From positions 21,666,001 through 21,730,000 of the forward strand of contig OV277863.1 in assembly GCA_922989275.2 (NCBI GenBank): a DNA stretch of 64,000 nucleotides, given 5' to 3'. The position numbers and the translations under genes are program-made. Below are positions 1 through 11,335 of this stretch, piece by piece (positions within the stretch are counted from its first letter, which is position 1; the number at the start of each line of letters is the position of its first letter). This DNA comes from Gari tellinella. Lineage: Eukaryota > Mollusca > Bivalvia > Cardiida > Psammobiidae. The notes under the pieces were generated by a model. That model saw only the letters and a program-made list of their open reading frames with translations, did no database searches and had not been told where the DNA came from.

Positions 1-224
1 CTGATTTCAAAATTCCCTGACTTTTCCCTGACCTTGAAAAATAATCACTTTTCCTTGACTTTTCCCTGACCCGTGGGAACCCTGTAAATGTAATGTCCCT
101 ATAACATGGTAGGACATAAATCTATCACTCCATAGATATGCCTTGAGTTTTATTCCTCCACGAAAGAAAATAGTTCCACTTTACAGTCATGAATATGTGC
201 AATAAAATTTTGTACCATCTCATT

Positions 225-700
225 TAGAAGGTTCTAATGAGCAGTCACAACATAGGTACAGTGCTCCAGATAAGGGGAGTATATCAAAACGTAAAATTTT
301 TATTTCTGCAATAAACCCTATGGTGTCACTACTTAACCCATTACCAAATAAATACGCCTTTTTATGCCTCTAATTTATTTCTCCACTGAAGAAAATAGTT
401 CCAATTTCCCGATATAAATATGTTTTATAAGAAATATTTTTTCCATTCTAGCAGATGGTAGCTCAAAGCAGGCTGAAAGTAAAGCAGAATGTGCCTTGAG
501 GCGCATTCTGCTTTACTTTCAACCTGCTTTAAGTGGTAACATATTTTCAAAATTAAAACCAGGCTATGGGGTAATGGGTTAACTGAATTGACTCTTGGAG
601 GTGATTCTAATGAGTAGTAGCACCATAGTATTTGGAGCTGATATGAAGGAGAACATGTTGGATTTGTTCAGTTAACTCCCTCTCTTATCTGCAGCCTTGA
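225..700. mobile_element. Family G element (CAGGG-type ends), split by family A
   Basis: Left half 'gtgctccagataagggg...ccctatggtgtcactac' and right half 'gattctaatgagtagtagcaccatag...cttatctgcagcc' match the intact copies at 49168-49361 and 27740-27931. Confidence 0.75.
333..582. mobile_element. Family A hairpin MITE (TTAA ends), inserted in a family G element
   Basis: Reference copy for family A. Ends are TTAACCCATTACC..GGTAATGGGTTAA, about 250 bp. A central arm of about 33 bp (GCAGGTTGAAAGTAAAGCAG and its complement) meets at a CCTTAAGG-like tip. TTAA on both sides suggests piggyBac-type mobilisation. Here it divides a family G element whose halves are 225-332 and 583-700. Confidence 0.85.
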
Positions 701-769
701 GGGTTTGAAATGATAAAATGTTAGAAATGTATAGTTTACTCACTCTAATAGGGAACTCCTGATTCTTAC

Positions 770-945
770 CTGCACTTTGATGAGCAGTTGGCCCCATATG
801 ACCCCCGTGGACAGGGTCTGTCACAGAGTGGCCCCGTGTACCCATCACTACAGAGACAATTCCCAGTCTTAGCGTCACATCCGGGGTAAGAGTGAGCCCC
901 GCAGGTGGGGCAGGAGAGCCTGCAGTTGGCCCCGTATGCTCCTGG
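770..945 (-). CDS. Exon 35: last exon in window, EGF repeats
   Basis: Acceptor tctacctatag, donor GTAAGAAT. Reads PGAYGANCRLSCPTCGAHSY then CLCSDGYTGPLCDRPCPRGS and YGANCSSKC. The upstream tatag acceptor is preferred over the ccag three bases later, because it restores phase 0 and the 'CLPGAYG' spacing. Ends phase 2, so the coding sequence continues left of the window. I see no further exon in 1-769. Confidence 0.9.
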
Positions 946-1007
946 CTATAGGTAGACAATAACAGAATACAGTAAAATAGAGTGACCATAAAAATGGATA
1001 TTAATAA

Positions 1008-1253
1008 TTAACCCATAACCCTTTGAATGTTTCTAGTTTTGAAAACAGGTGACCACTTAAAGCAGGTTGAAAGTAAAGCAGAATGGGCCTTAAGGCCCAT
1101 TCTGCTTTCCTTTCAGCCTGCTTTAAGTACCATACTTTTTGCTAGGCTATAGAAAATATTTCTTATGGTGCATATTCCTGACTGTATAAAATGGAACTAT
1201 TTCTTCAGTGGAGGAATAAATCAATGGTGTAAAAAGGTGTATTTATGGATTAA
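1008..1253. mobile_element. Family A MITE
   Basis: TTAA at both ends and a complete hairpin. Its right TTAA is shared with the adjoining family B copy. Confidence 0.85.
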
Positions 1254-1612
1254 CCCTTTGAACCCTAGTCCCGCATATAGGCGTCCCTTTCAAACAGTGT
1301 ACATGTGAATAGTACACTTGTCCTATGCAAACAGTGAAGACCCAGATCAGAGGGCTCCGAAAGGAGCCCTCTGATCAGGGTCTTCACTGTTTGTCATAAT
1401 GCCAAACATTGACAAAAACAACCCTTAAAAGTCAGAAATAGACTAGACTAAAATGGAAACTGGAATTGTCCATAGGAGCCCTCTGATCAGGGTCTTCACT
1501 GTTTGTCATAATGCCAAACATTGATAAAAACAACCCTTAAAAGTCAGAAATAGACTAGACTAAAATGGAAACTGGAATTGTCCATTTAAAGTTTCAGGGA
1601 GGAAAGAGTTAA
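1250..1612 (-). mobile_element. Family B hairpin MITE with internal 112-bp duplication
   Basis: Family B ends are TTAACTCTTTCCTCCCTGAAA and CCCTAGTCCCGCATATAGGC with TTAA on both sides. The hairpin arm is AACAGTGAAGACCCAGATCA and complement with a GGCTCCGAAAGGAGCC tip. This copy runs in reverse. It has the segment from the hairpin's second arm to CTGGAATTGTCCAT twice (period 112 bp). Confidence 0.9.
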
Positions 1613-1674
1613 TGCAGGATAAAGTAATGCAAGAACCTCCAGTATGACCTTCCTGTATTACTTTTGTCCTGTAT

Positions 1675-2160
1675 CAACCCTTTACCCTATAGCCTGTTTC
1701 TAGTTTTAAATACAAGTGACCACTTAACCCTTTCCCCAATAGAAGCGACTTTTAGCACATTTTATTTATTCCTCTGCTGAAGGAAATAGTTCCAATTTAT
1801 ACAGTCATGAATATAATTTATAAGAATTATTTTCAGTTTCCTTGCAGATTATAGCTTAAAGCAGGCTGAAAGTAAAGCAGAATGTGCCTTAAGGCACATT
1901 CTGCTTTACTTTCAACCTGCTTTAAGTGGTCACCTGTCTTTAAAACTAGAAAAAGGCTATGAGGTAAAGGGTTAAAGCAGGTTTAAAATAATGCAGAGTG
2001 TGCCTTAATGTACATTCTGCTTTACTTTCAGTCTGTTTTTAGCTACCATCTGCTAGAATATAGAAAATATTTCTTGTTGAGCATATTCAGTACTGTATAA
2101 AGTGGAAAAAATTTCTTCAGTTGAGGACTGAACTAAATAAAGCCTGGAAAATCTGTGTGA
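1675..2160. mobile_element. Outer family A copy interrupted by another at its hairpin-base TTAA
   Basis: Left part 'ccctatagcctgtttctagttt..gaccac' stops at TTAA 1724. The right part resumes at 1972 with agcaggtttaaaataatgc. It is a diverged older copy hosting the next entry. Confidence 0.75.
1724..1975. mobile_element. Family A MITE nested in family A
   Basis: Complete TTAA-bounded copy with intact hairpin, sitting exactly in the TTAA of the host's CACTTAAAGCAGG. Confidence 0.85.
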
Positions 2161-2250
2161 AATCATTCTTATGAATAGGGTCGACATTGTTTGCAATGAC
2201 CGTTACCCATTTTTTGTCTAAACTGGAACATATAGTGGATGATACATTAC

Positions 2251-2372
2251 CAGACATGGGGTGTCACAAGCCGATCCATTGAAGCCCACAGAACACAGAC
2301 AGTTGCCTAGCTGTAGTTCACATTTACCATGTACACAGGAACAGACTGAAGCACACTTGCGTCCATAGTTAC
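2251..2372 (-). CDS. Exon 34: EGF repeat
   Basis: Acceptor aactgtttcag, donor GTAATGTA. Reads NYGRKCASVCSCVHGKCELQ then CLCSVGFNGSACDTPCL. Joins exon 33 through a glycine codon. Phase 0 end. Confidence 0.9.
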
Positions 2373-2389
2373 CTGAAACAAACAGTTTG

Positions 2390-2512
2390 TCATTACCCCC
2401 TAATAGCATCTGTCTAGTTTTGAAGACAGGTGATCTCTTTAAAGCAGGTTGAAAGTAAAGCAGAATGTGCTTTGAGGCACATTCTGCTTTACATTCAGCC
2501 TGCTTTAAGCTA
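2390..2512. mobile_element. Truncated family A copy
   Basis: Left flank and full hairpin present. The right end is lost after GCTTTAAGCTA. The following 2513-2765 bp is unassigned unique-looking sequence. Confidence 0.7.
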
Positions 2513-2770
2513 GTGTAGCGTGCAAATGGAGTGACCCAGCAACAACAAACCCTGTTGATGCAAAACTTAAACTAAAACCAAGAGGCGTTTGTTGCACTTC
2601 GGCCTTCGTGGTCAATTCCTGCGCACCACAACTCCCAACCGTTGTAAAGTACCGTTTAACAATGGTAGAACATAGATTATTTCTTAAATAGACTTTGGAG
2701 TAAACGGTTAAACACAGATATATCACAGTGATTTGAACTTTTGGCTATGCAGGAAAGGGTAAAGCTTTAC

Positions 2771-2933
2771 CATTTGGGCATGGTAGATCACAGTGGCGAC
2801 CCCTCCATCCTGCTAAGCAGTCACATTGCCCTGTATGTGTATTACACAAACCGTTCTTGCAGCCGCAGATCTTGTTACAGTCTGTTCTGGGTCCCCAGGT
2901 GTTGACGGGGCAACCACACCCGGCACCAGGCTT
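2771..2933 (-). CDS. Exon 33: EGF repeats
   Basis: Acceptor tttctag, donor GTAAAGCT. Reads KPGAGCGCPVNTWGPRTDCN then CDCLAGWRGRHCDLPCPN. Phase 0 in, phase 1 out. Confidence 0.9.
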
Positions 2934-2984
2934 CTAGAAAAAGGAAAATTCTAAATGAGCGAAGAACCGTTTCATAAACCATCT

Positions 2985-4245
2985 TATTACACTCAAACTT
3001 CGATATCTCAAACTTTTTTAAGTCAAACATATCCTTGTTTCAAAGTTAAAATGTGGGTTATAGCCACGTTTTAACATTGAAATAAGGATATATTCGACTT
3101 AAGGTACTTCGCAGGTGCGCTTAATTTTCATACAATGTGTATGGAACTTTTCATGAAGAATGATAATAGCCTAAGTAACAATGTGTGAAAATATAGGCAA
3201 AATCTATCGTGTGGTTTGTCTTTTATGTCTCTTTTTCTGACAAAAACCTGGAATTTTGATGATTTTATTTTTCTCAAAAATAAATAAAGCTAATGACTAC
3301 AAGTCTCGCCCAATAAGTAGTCCACAACATTCATTACAAGAAAAGCTAAAATCACTTTGAATAAAGGTATTCAGAAAGATGTTATCAGCTATTTAAATTT
3401 TGCATAATGGTAAAAAATTTAATTACAAAAAACTGACTCATTCAATGTACATTTGTTTTCATTTTATTCAAATATATGGTTGATGAAAAAAATAGTTAGT
3501 CTGAAAAAATTAGAAAATATTACAGTCAGGATTTGTTGTAATAACAGTTTTTCTTATTAAAATGTGTGATATTTGAAGTTGAGATACAGTTACCTTCCTT
3601 AAAATTATAATTCTGTCATTAAAATGCATTTTTATTTATTCATGGACTAGCATACAAGGTTAATTATATTATTTAAACATAATAATAATGGGCAATATCG
3701 ATCTTGAAAAGGTTGACGTATTGATAAGCTTCAATGTGTGGCTTTATAGTTCGATCAAATCATATACATGTATACCGATTTTATTGACTTGTAAGTCATT
3801 AAACTAAAACGTACATGTAAGTGGAAATATAATTGGACCGTATACAACATCACTTATTCTAATCAACGAAGACAAAACATAACATGTCCCTTGATCACTG
3901 CGTTATGGATTGAGAAGTCAATATATCGGAAACTTAAAAAAGTATTTGGCTCGCTTGGGTCTCGAACCTGTGGCCTTTCAATTGCTAGTCAATCATTGTA
4001 CTGACTGTGCTATGAAGGATTATACTAACTCGTATCAACATTTCCTTTATATAAAGTTTCTAGTATAAGCACGTACGGAAAAAGTCTATGTCGTCCAGAC
4101 GCATATCCGCTCGCCCGCAAGACCGACTTCCGTGAGCGAAAGGCCTTAAGCGAGGTAGAAATAAAGAAAGTAAACGGTAAAAATACCGGAATTTTCAATT
4201 TAATTGAGTTTGAGATATATCGAAATTTGAATGTTTTTCAGTTTG
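2985..4245. mobile_element. Diverged family F element interrupted by ~1.1 kb of insertion
   Basis: A family F-like hairpin (aaagttaaaatgtgg...ccacgttttaacattg) occupies 2985-3105, and a matching distal end 'gagtttgagatatatcgaaatttg' lies at 4203-4232. The 3106-4200 stretch between them has no gene I can see and is AT-rich, with one tRNA-like segment. Confidence 0.5.
3951..4022 (-). other. tRNA-derived SINE head (Ala-AGC-like), degenerate
   Basis: On the minus strand it has an A-box (TAGCACAGTCAGTA) and B-box (GGTTCGAGACC) at tRNA spacing, with CTAGCAA as the anticodon loop. The anticodon stem is mismatched, so it is not a functional tRNA. Confidence 0.45.
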
Positions 4246-4269
4246 CAAAATTAGTAAAATGATACCCCT

Positions 4270-4518
4270 TTAACCCTTTCCCTCATAGAAGCGCCTTTTA
4301 GCACATTTAATTTATTCCTCCACTAAAGAAAATAGATCCAATTTTTACAACTAAGAATAGGTATCATAAATATTTTCTAAATCCTAGCAGATTATAGCTT
4401 AAAGCAGGCTGAAAGTAAAGCAGAATGCGCCTTAAGGCGCATTCTGCTTTACTTTCAACCTGCTTTAAGTGCTCATCTATCTTCACAACTAGAAACAGGC
4501 TATGGGGTAATAGGTTAA
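4270..4518. mobile_element. Family A MITE
   Basis: Complete, TTAA-bounded. Hairpin tip is CGCCTTAAGGCG. Confidence 0.85.
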
Positions 4519-4682
4519 GGCTGGTGGCTGTATAATAATTTAAGAAATAGCAATTTCATAGCTGTGCATTGGATCAAAGTTACAAGTTGAATTGTGGAGT
4601 CATTAGATCACAAGGCCTTACGCAGAGTGATCTTATAACCACATCTCAGCGACTAACTGTGATCTAATTTGGGATTGTTTTA

Positions 4683-4985
4683 ATAATATACTGCAGAATG
4701 ACATACATTGCAGACTCTGTTCAGAGAGCTCCTATAGGAACTCTCTGATCTTGGTCTGCACAGGGCATTTGCAGAGATTACTTGTTATATCTGCCAGAGT
4801 GATTACCTTTGCAAACAGTTTGGATCCATTTGAGAAGCCGGGTAATGCTGCGTCTCATCAGGATCCAAACTGTTTGCTATTCTAACACTGAATTTAAAAG
4901 AAATTTTGAAAATTCTAATTTTAGAACAGTTGCAGACGACAATTTTTGCAGACGACCAAAAATTACCCAGCATGCAAAGAGTTAA
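4683..4985. mobile_element. Remnants of hairpin MITEs (B-like 4683-4785, D-like 4800-4985)
   Basis: First, 'agactctgttcagagagctc..' with its complement. Second, 'caaacagtttggatcc..' with its complement and the 'gcagacgac' tail of family D. The ends are decayed. Confidence 0.55.
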
Positions 4986-5463
4986 ACCTGTCCTCACAGC
5001 TTGTTTTCTGTATTGAAGACAGATGGTTGCTTGACCCATTACCCCATAGATACACCTTTTTACGCCTTTAATTATTTCCTCCAATGAAGAAAATAGTTAC
5101 ACAGTCATGAATATGTACCATAAGAAATAGTTTCTATATCATAGAAGATTGTAGCTTAAAGCAGCCTCAAAGTAAAGCAGAATGCACCTTCAGGCGCATT
5201 CTGATTTACTTTGAGCCGGCTTTAATAGGTCATCTATCTTCAACACTAGAAACAGGCTATGAGGACATGGGATAAAGCAGGCTGACAGTAAAGCAGAATG
5301 CTCATTAAGGCAAAGTCTGATTTAGTTTTAGCCTGCTTTAAGCTACCATTTCCCTAGGATTTAGATTTTTTTTATAATTATGGTGCATATTCTGTACACA
5401 TTGGAACTATTTCATTTAGTTGAGAAATAAATAAAAGACATAAAAAGGTGTATCTATAGTGTA
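4983..5463. mobile_element. Outer family A copy hosting a second family A copy
   Basis: Left part ends at gacagatggttgc. The right part resumes 'aaagcaggctgacagtaaagc' at 5273 and runs to 'aaaaaggtgtatc'. The interruption is at the same hairpin-base TTAA as at 1724. Confidence 0.7.
5032..5275. mobile_element. Family A MITE nested in family A
   Basis: Ends decayed to TTGACCCATTACCCC and GGGATAA. The hairpin is imperfect. It is older than the 1724 nesting. Confidence 0.7.
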
Positions 5464-5567
5464 AATCATGGCAATCATATAGAGAGTAACTAAGTTATCC
5501 ACATGTACAACTTAGTATTAAGTCACCACCAATTGAAGTAGCAGACTCTCTAAAGACAGGTGACTGC

Positions 5568-5817
5568 TTAACCCTTTCAACCCTAGTCCCGCATATAGGA
5601 GTCCTTTTCAAACAGTGAACATGTGAATAGTACACTTGTCCTATGCAAACAGTGAAGACCCAGATCAGAGGGCTCCGAAAGGAGCCCTCTGATCAGGGTC
5701 TTCACTGTTTGTCATAATGCCAAATATTGACAAAACAACCCTTAAAGGTCAGAAATGGACTAGACTAAAATGGAAACTGGAATTGTCCATTTAAAGTTTT
5801 AGGGAGGAAAGAGTTAA
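5568..5817 (-). mobile_element. Family B MITE inside a related hairpin element
   Basis: TTAA-bounded, full hairpin. The flanks (acaggtgactgc / tgcagactgaaaataaagcag...tttatcctgcaataagc) are the two parts of a host element cut at its hairpin-base TTAA. Confidence 0.85.
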
Positions 5818-5937
5818 TGCAGACTGAAAATAAAGCAGAAAGCTCCTAATAGCTTTCTGTATTACTTTTATCCTGCAATAAGCATTGTATTGAAGATTAC
5901 ATATGGGTTTTATTATTCAGTTGTTGCTTAACCCTTA

Positions 5938-6188
5938 CCCCATAGCCTGTTTCTTGTATTGAAGACTGGTGATCACTTAAAGCAGGTTGAAAGTAAAGCA
6001 GAATGTGCCATAAGGCAAATTCTGCTTTCCTTTAGCCTGCTTTAAGCTACCATCAGCTAGGATATAGAAAATACAGTACTTACAGCACACATTCATGATT
6101 ATGTAAAGTGGAACTATTTTCTTTAGTGAAGGAATAAATGAAAGGTGTAAAAAAAAAGGCGTATCTATGGAGTATACCATAGGATTAA
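5938..6188. mobile_element. Family A MITE next to exon 32
   Basis: Left TTAA and hairpin present. The right end is decayed (atggagtataccataggattaa) about 25 bp beyond the exon 32 donor. Confidence 0.75.
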
Positions 6189-6213
6189 TATAAGATTGAG
6201 TGTATATTCTTAC

Positions 6214-6366
6214 ATCACATGGGGTATGGCAAGATCCATCAACTATTCCGCAATTTGGACAGCCTGTACAAGACTTCTGACATAGGTGACCGTACTTTCC
6301 ACTGGGACATTTCTGCTCACATGTTGACCCCTTAAATCCTGGTGCACATATACAATGGCCTGTGAC
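6214..6366 (-). CDS. Exon 32: EGF repeats
   Basis: Acceptor ttctgcctacag, donor GTAAGAAT, 51 codons, phase 0 at both ends. Reads [20 protein letters not shown] then [16 protein letters not shown] and DGSCHTPCD. Cysteine spacing here departs slightly from MEGF repeats. Confidence 0.9.
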
Positions 6367-6661
6367 CTGTAGGCAGAAAAAAGCAAGAATTATTGGTGAA
6401 TAAAAGAAAAAAGTTTTTCACTTGCAAAACATATGGCACATTTTTTCACTTAAACAGCACAAGAAAAAGTTTACCACTTGTAAACTTAAGAAATAGTTTT
6501 TCACTTGCAAAACATACAATGCTATCCCACCTGCATGGATTTTCCTTATTTCGGAAAGGAGCCAAACTGTCACTTTACTTACAATTCTTTGTAAATCAAG
6601 GACATATAATTTCTAGTTCAGGTTCCATTTTGCTCTCTCTTTTTTTTCAGAAACCAAGCTC

Positions 6662-6913
6662 TTAACCCTTTCCCATATAGAAGTGCCTTTTAGCACATTT
6701 AATTTATTCCTCCACTGAAGAAAATAGTTACAATTTATACAGTCATGAACATGTACCAAAAGAGACATTTTCTATATCCTAGCAGTGGGTAGCTTAAAAC
6801 AGGCTAAAAGTAAAGCAGAATGTGTATTAAGGCGCATTCTGCTTTACTTTTAACCTACTTTAAGTGGCCACCTATCTTCAAAACTAGAACAAATCTATGT
6901 GGTGATAGGTTAA
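6662..6913. mobile_element. Family A MITE
   Basis: TTAA-bounded, hairpin slightly mismatched. The preceding 6370-6660 is AT-rich intron with no feature. Confidence 0.8.
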
Positions 6914-7121
6914 TTAAACTTCTATGCTGTGTAAAATTTCATTTAAATTTCATTAATTGCATAACCAAAGTCAAAATCACATTTCTTTTTATTTATACTT
7001 ATGAGCTGAGCTTGTGTGTGAGTTTCATTTTGATTGGTAGAAACAATAAACATTTTTGAATTTTTTGTTTGCAAATCAAGGGCATATAACTCCTATTGAA
7101 ACAGTCCCATTTTACTCTTTT

Positions 7122-7361
7122 TTAACCCATTATTCCACATGTACACATTTATTCCACCTACTGGAGAAAATAGTCCCAATTTATGCAGTCATGAATATGC
7201 ACCATAAGATATATTTCTATATCCTAGCAGATAATAGCTCAAAGCAGGCCGAAATAAAAGCAGGATGCACCATAATCCTCATTCTGCTTTACTGACATCC
7301 TGCTTTAGGTTGGCACCTGTCTTCAAAACTAGATACATGCTATGGGGTAAAGGGCTATTAA
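7122..7361. mobile_element. Family A MITE
   Basis: TTAA-bounded, with a decayed second hairpin arm. Confidence 0.75.
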
Positions 7362-7424
7362 AACAAAGTTCCTAATATAACTTCTGAGCTGTGTAAAATT
7401 CATGTAAGCTATATGTGAGACACA

Positions 7425-8985
7425 TTGTGCTTAACTTTCAGTCTGCTTTAAGCTATAATCTTCTAAAACAAAGAAAAGATTTCTTATGAAACATTTTCAT
7501 AACTGTATAAAGTGGAACTATTGTTTTTTCAGTAGAGGAATAAATTAGAAGCGTAACAAGAGGCCCATGCGGGCCTAAATATCGCTCACCTGGAAAAACC
7601 AACACAAGGATCACATGACCCCTGGGGTGGGATCAGTTTTCACCCCAGAGACATAATTTCAAAAATCTTGCTGATGAACTTGAAAATTAAGTGTGCTGTC
7701 AAATATTTTGTACATGGATGGTTTCAGACAGGAAGACTTTTCATTGAAAAAAATCTTTTTTTTAGCTAATATGACCCAGATATGCAACAGACCCGAACAA
7801 TTTCAGCAATATTGGTAAAAAAACATCTAAAAGTGTCACTATATGCTAAATATCAAAGCTCTTGCCATAGTAGTTTCAGAGAAGAATATTTCACTACATA
7901 ACCCTATGTAAAACTGCGACCCCTAGGGCCTTGGCAGTTTTAACCCCATGGGCATAATTTAAACAATCTTGATAGAGGACCTAAAGATGATGCTTTGTGC
8001 CAAAAATGTAAGCTCAGGGTACTGTGGTTTCAGAAAAGAGGATTTTTTAAGATTTCATTGAAAAATCTATTTTTAGCTCCTGTGACCTAGATATGCCACT
8101 GACTGGAACCATATTTAGAATATTGGTTAAGGGCTTCTAGAAGTGCCATCATGCCAAATATCAAAGCTCTGACCATATCAATTTCAGAGATAAAGATGTT
8201 TGAAGATTTCACTACATAACTCTATGTAAAATTACGACCCCCAGGGCGGGGTCATTTTTTAACCCAGGGACATAATTTGACCAGTCTTGATAGAGGACCT
8301 GTAGATGATGCTTTGTGCCAAATATCTAAGCTCAAGGTACTGTGGTTTCAGACAAGAAGCTTTTTTAAGATTTCATTGAAAAAATCTATTTTTAGCTCCT
8401 GTGACCTAGATATGCAACTGACAGGAACCATATTTACAATATTGGTTGAGGGCAACTTGAAGAGTCATCATGCCAAATATCAAAGCTCTGGCTGTATTAG
8501 TTTAAGAGAAAAAGATGTTTGAAGATTTCACTATATAACTCTATGTAAATTTACGACCCCCAGGGCAAGTTATTTTTTACCCCAGGAACATAATTTGAAC
8601 AATCTTGATAGAAGACCTTAAGACGATACTTTGTGCAAAATATCTAAGCTCAGGGTACTGTGGTTTCAGACAAGAAGATTTTTAAAGTTTTCATTGAAAA
8701 AATCTATTTTTAGCTCCTGTGACCTAGATATGCAACGGACCGGAAATGTTTGAACAACTTTGAAAGAGGACCATATATGGATCATTCAGGCCAAGTTTGG
8801 TAAAAATCTATCCAGTAGTTTCAGAGGAGATGTCGTTTAAAGAAATTGTTGACGACGAACGAACAAACGGACGAACGGACCGACGGACGAGTGATGACGG
8901 ACAGAGGACGATCAAAATAGCTCACCTTGGCACTACGTGCCAGGTGAGCTAAAAAGGCATATATTTATGTGGTAATGGGTTAAGT
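7425..8985. mobile_element. Family A half-copy interrupted by a Helitron-like element
   Basis: The right half (ctttcagtctgctttaagc...gaagcgta) stops at 7555 and resumes at 8951 as aaaaggcatatatttatgtggtaatgggttaa. This gives the exact insertion point of the next entry. Confidence 0.75.
7556..8951 (+). mobile_element. Helitron-like non-autonomous element J1
   Basis: Starts acaagaggcccatgcgggcc and carries about three diverged ~315-bp tandem units (each with tgtaaa..acgacccccagggc). It passes a GACGGACGAACG-rich stretch and ends with a hairpin, gctcaccttggcac/gtgccaggtgagc, then CTAA. No target duplication is visible. Internal repeats and a 3' hairpin before CTRR are typical of HINE/pearl-type bivalve elements. 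The class assignment is inference. Confidence 0.6.
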
Positions 8986-9033
8986 GAATCAGTAGATAGT
9001 AGTGTCCTAAGACACTATCTGTGGAGGAAAGGA

Positions 9034-9261
9034 TTAACCCATTACCCCATAGCCTATTTCAAGTTTTGAAGACAGATGATTACTAAAAGCAGGTTGAAAG
9101 TAAAGCAGAATGCACTTTTATTTCAGCCTGCTTTAAGCTACTTGGAAAAAGAAAATATTTGTTATGAGACATTTTCATTATGGTATAATGTGGTTCTATG
9201 TTCTTCAGTGGAGGAATAAATTAAAGGCGTAAAAAGGGGTATTTATGGGGTAATGGGTTAA
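9034..9261. mobile_element. Family A MITE, second hairpin arm shortened
   Basis: TTAA ends intact. It lies in the intron immediately after exon 31's donor. Confidence 0.8.
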
Positions 9262-9279
9262 ACCCTCATCTTCACTCAC

Positions 9280-9472
9280 ATGATGACAGATGGCTCCGTT
9301 GTAACACTGGCACAACTTGCTGCAGCCCTTCCCGTAGTAACCATGCTGACAGAATAGTTCACAGTTGAACCCATAATACCCATCCTTACAGGAACAAGCC
9401 CCATTCACAGGGTTACAAAGAGAGGTCTGGTTAGCAATACAGGAACACTCCCCTTCACAGTCCTCGCCATAA
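9280..9472 (-). CDS. Exon 31: EGF repeats
   Basis: Acceptor catattttcag, donor GTGAGTGA. Reads YGEDCEGECSCIANQTSLCN then CSCKDGYYGFNCELFCQHGY and YGKGCSKLCQCYNGAICHH. One leading base, phase 0 end. A family A element (9034-9261) lies 17 bp past the donor. Confidence 0.92.
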
Positions 9473-9632
9473 CTGAAAATATGGTATTTCTTAAATTACC
9501 CAGAATTCCAAGTATTGGTAACTTAAAAGGTACAAACATAATAACCCACAAGAAATATTAAGTGTTGAAAGAGTTATAAGCAGCCCCTTTTATAATAGAC
9601 TCCAAATTTTTTGCTTTTGTTGTTTATGTTGA

Positions 9633-10811
9633 TTAACCCATTACCCCATAGCGTGTTTCTAGTTTTGAAGATATGTGACCACTTAAAGCAGGTTGAAAGT
9701 AAAGCAGAATGCGCCTTAAGGTAGCTTTATAGTTTCGATACTGCAAGCGGAGTTTTCTTATTTATCATCATGATTTATTATTTATTCCCCCATTTTATAG
9801 CTGAATGGTTTAAGTGGTACACATGTCACCACAAAATGTCTCTTTTAAAAATATATTTTATTTTTTTACGATTTTATAAGACAAATTTAAAAAAAATTCA
9901 AACAGCGATTTCAAAGCCGTCTTAATTTGTAACGCCTTTAAAATTGCCCATAATACACTTCAGTAACATATCTAGGGATCCGTGTCTCAGATTTTTAAAA
10001 TTCCCCTTCCAACTATTATTAAGTAACATCAAAGTTATTTTACCGTTTAAAGTCGATTTCTATTACGTAATGCTTTGCTGTAAACAGCTGGAGAACCTCA
10101 TCAACATTCTTAGACACGGTTCACTAGAGAAGATAATACCCTTTCATCTGCTTTAGACCGCATGAAAATCGGACCCCTACCGCGAACACAATCGTTGTCC
10201 AAAGATGCGGCGTGTTTGAAAATAAGGAGGTGCCGAAAACGTCAATTAACTGATAAGAGTGTCATTTTGACTGTCTGACACAGTGCGAATACCCCCGGGG
10301 TTCAACTATGTCCTTTTTGTTTCAACCAATAAGAAGACACATATTTCATAAGCGATTTTCCTTAGCTCCACCCTTAATAAAATATACCAATCATAATTCA
10401 ATAATGATTTTAACATGCGAGACCCATAAATCACGCAACAGCAGCTGGAGAACGCCTCTAGCTGGTCACGTGGCTGGACTACGGAGTGCTTAATGAGGTG
10501 TGATTTATTGATCAGATAGCCGTGAAATGCGTTTGGTTTGGTTTGGGAGATTTTGATAAAATGTAGAACAGAATGTCGGCTATCAAAATCGGAAAAAAGG
10601 TTAAAAACACAATTTTTGCAGTTTTAAAGCTATAAAGACACCTTAAGGCGCATTCTGCTTTTCTTTCAACCTGCTTTAAGCTATCAGTTACTAGAATATA
10701 GAATTTTTTTCTAATGTTAAATATCCACAACTGTATAAATTGGAACTTTTTTCTTCAGTGAGGGAATAAATTAGAGGCGTAAAAAGGCATATTTATGGGG
10801 TAATGGGTTAA
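9633..10811. mobile_element. Family A MITE carrying a 923-bp element in its hairpin tip
   Basis: Left half 9633-9719 ends GCGCCTTAA. The right half restarts TTAAGGCGCATTCTG at 10643 and runs to TTAA 10811. Confidence 0.85.
9716..10646. mobile_element. TTAA-flanked element inserted at a MITE hairpin tip
   Basis: Between duplicated TTAA sites. Termini GGTAGCTTTATAG and CTATAAAGACACC form an imperfect ~13-bp inverted repeat, loosely extended to about 30 bp. No long ORF, so it is non-autonomous. Not seen elsewhere in the window. Confidence 0.7.
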
Positions 10812-11125
10812 ATGTACTAGATGTGGCTGTAGGACACATATTGAGTCCCCTAGTTGTATATACAGGGCTCCCTCTCTACAACAACAGCTAATGGGAGACA
10901 AAGCTGGTATGTATTGTTCGGAGGAAGTTGCTATAGGGAGGGAACATAATTAATCCCCTTAGAATGCTTAACACTACTTGGATTATATTTGCAAACAATG
11001 TAGCATTTGATCTGGATTCAAACTGTTTGTTGCTCATCATAATGTTTTTTTTCTATCAAAATGTCCAATATGTAACAGTCAACAATTTTTAGTAGATGAT
11101 ACTGCAGCAATGAAAGGTTTAGGCA

Positions 11126-11335
11126 TACAGTAAAACCTCGCTATTACGACCACTAAATTATGTTAATTTTTAGGGTGTTTACGATAGGTGACCGCTTAAA
11201 GCAAGGTGACAGTGAAACAGAAAGCTCCTATAGGAGCTTTCTGTTTCACTGTTACCTTGCTTTAAGCTGTCACCTGTCTATTATACACTCAATTATCCTT
11301 CGTTTAAGTGGTCGTAATAGCGAGGTTTTACTGTA
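11126..11335. mobile_element. Family E MITE (TA-flanked)
   Basis: TA + CAGTAAAACCTCGCTATTACGACCACTAAA ... complement + TA, about 206 bp. Central hairpin GCAAGGTGACAGTGAAACAG with an AGCTCCTATAGGAGCT tip. CAGT..ACTG ends and TA duplication suggest Tc1/mariner-pogo mobilisation. The region 10812-11125 before it is unassigned. Confidence 0.85.

Noticed and set aside
672..769. A further EGF exon left of exon 35
   Set aside because: The minus-strand frame there loses cysteines at the GTAAG donor and runs into family G/A repeats.
9944..10493. Two plus-strand ORFs of 61-70 codons inside the 923-bp TTAA element
   Set aside because: No similarity to a transposase recognised and composition like non-coding AT-rich filler.
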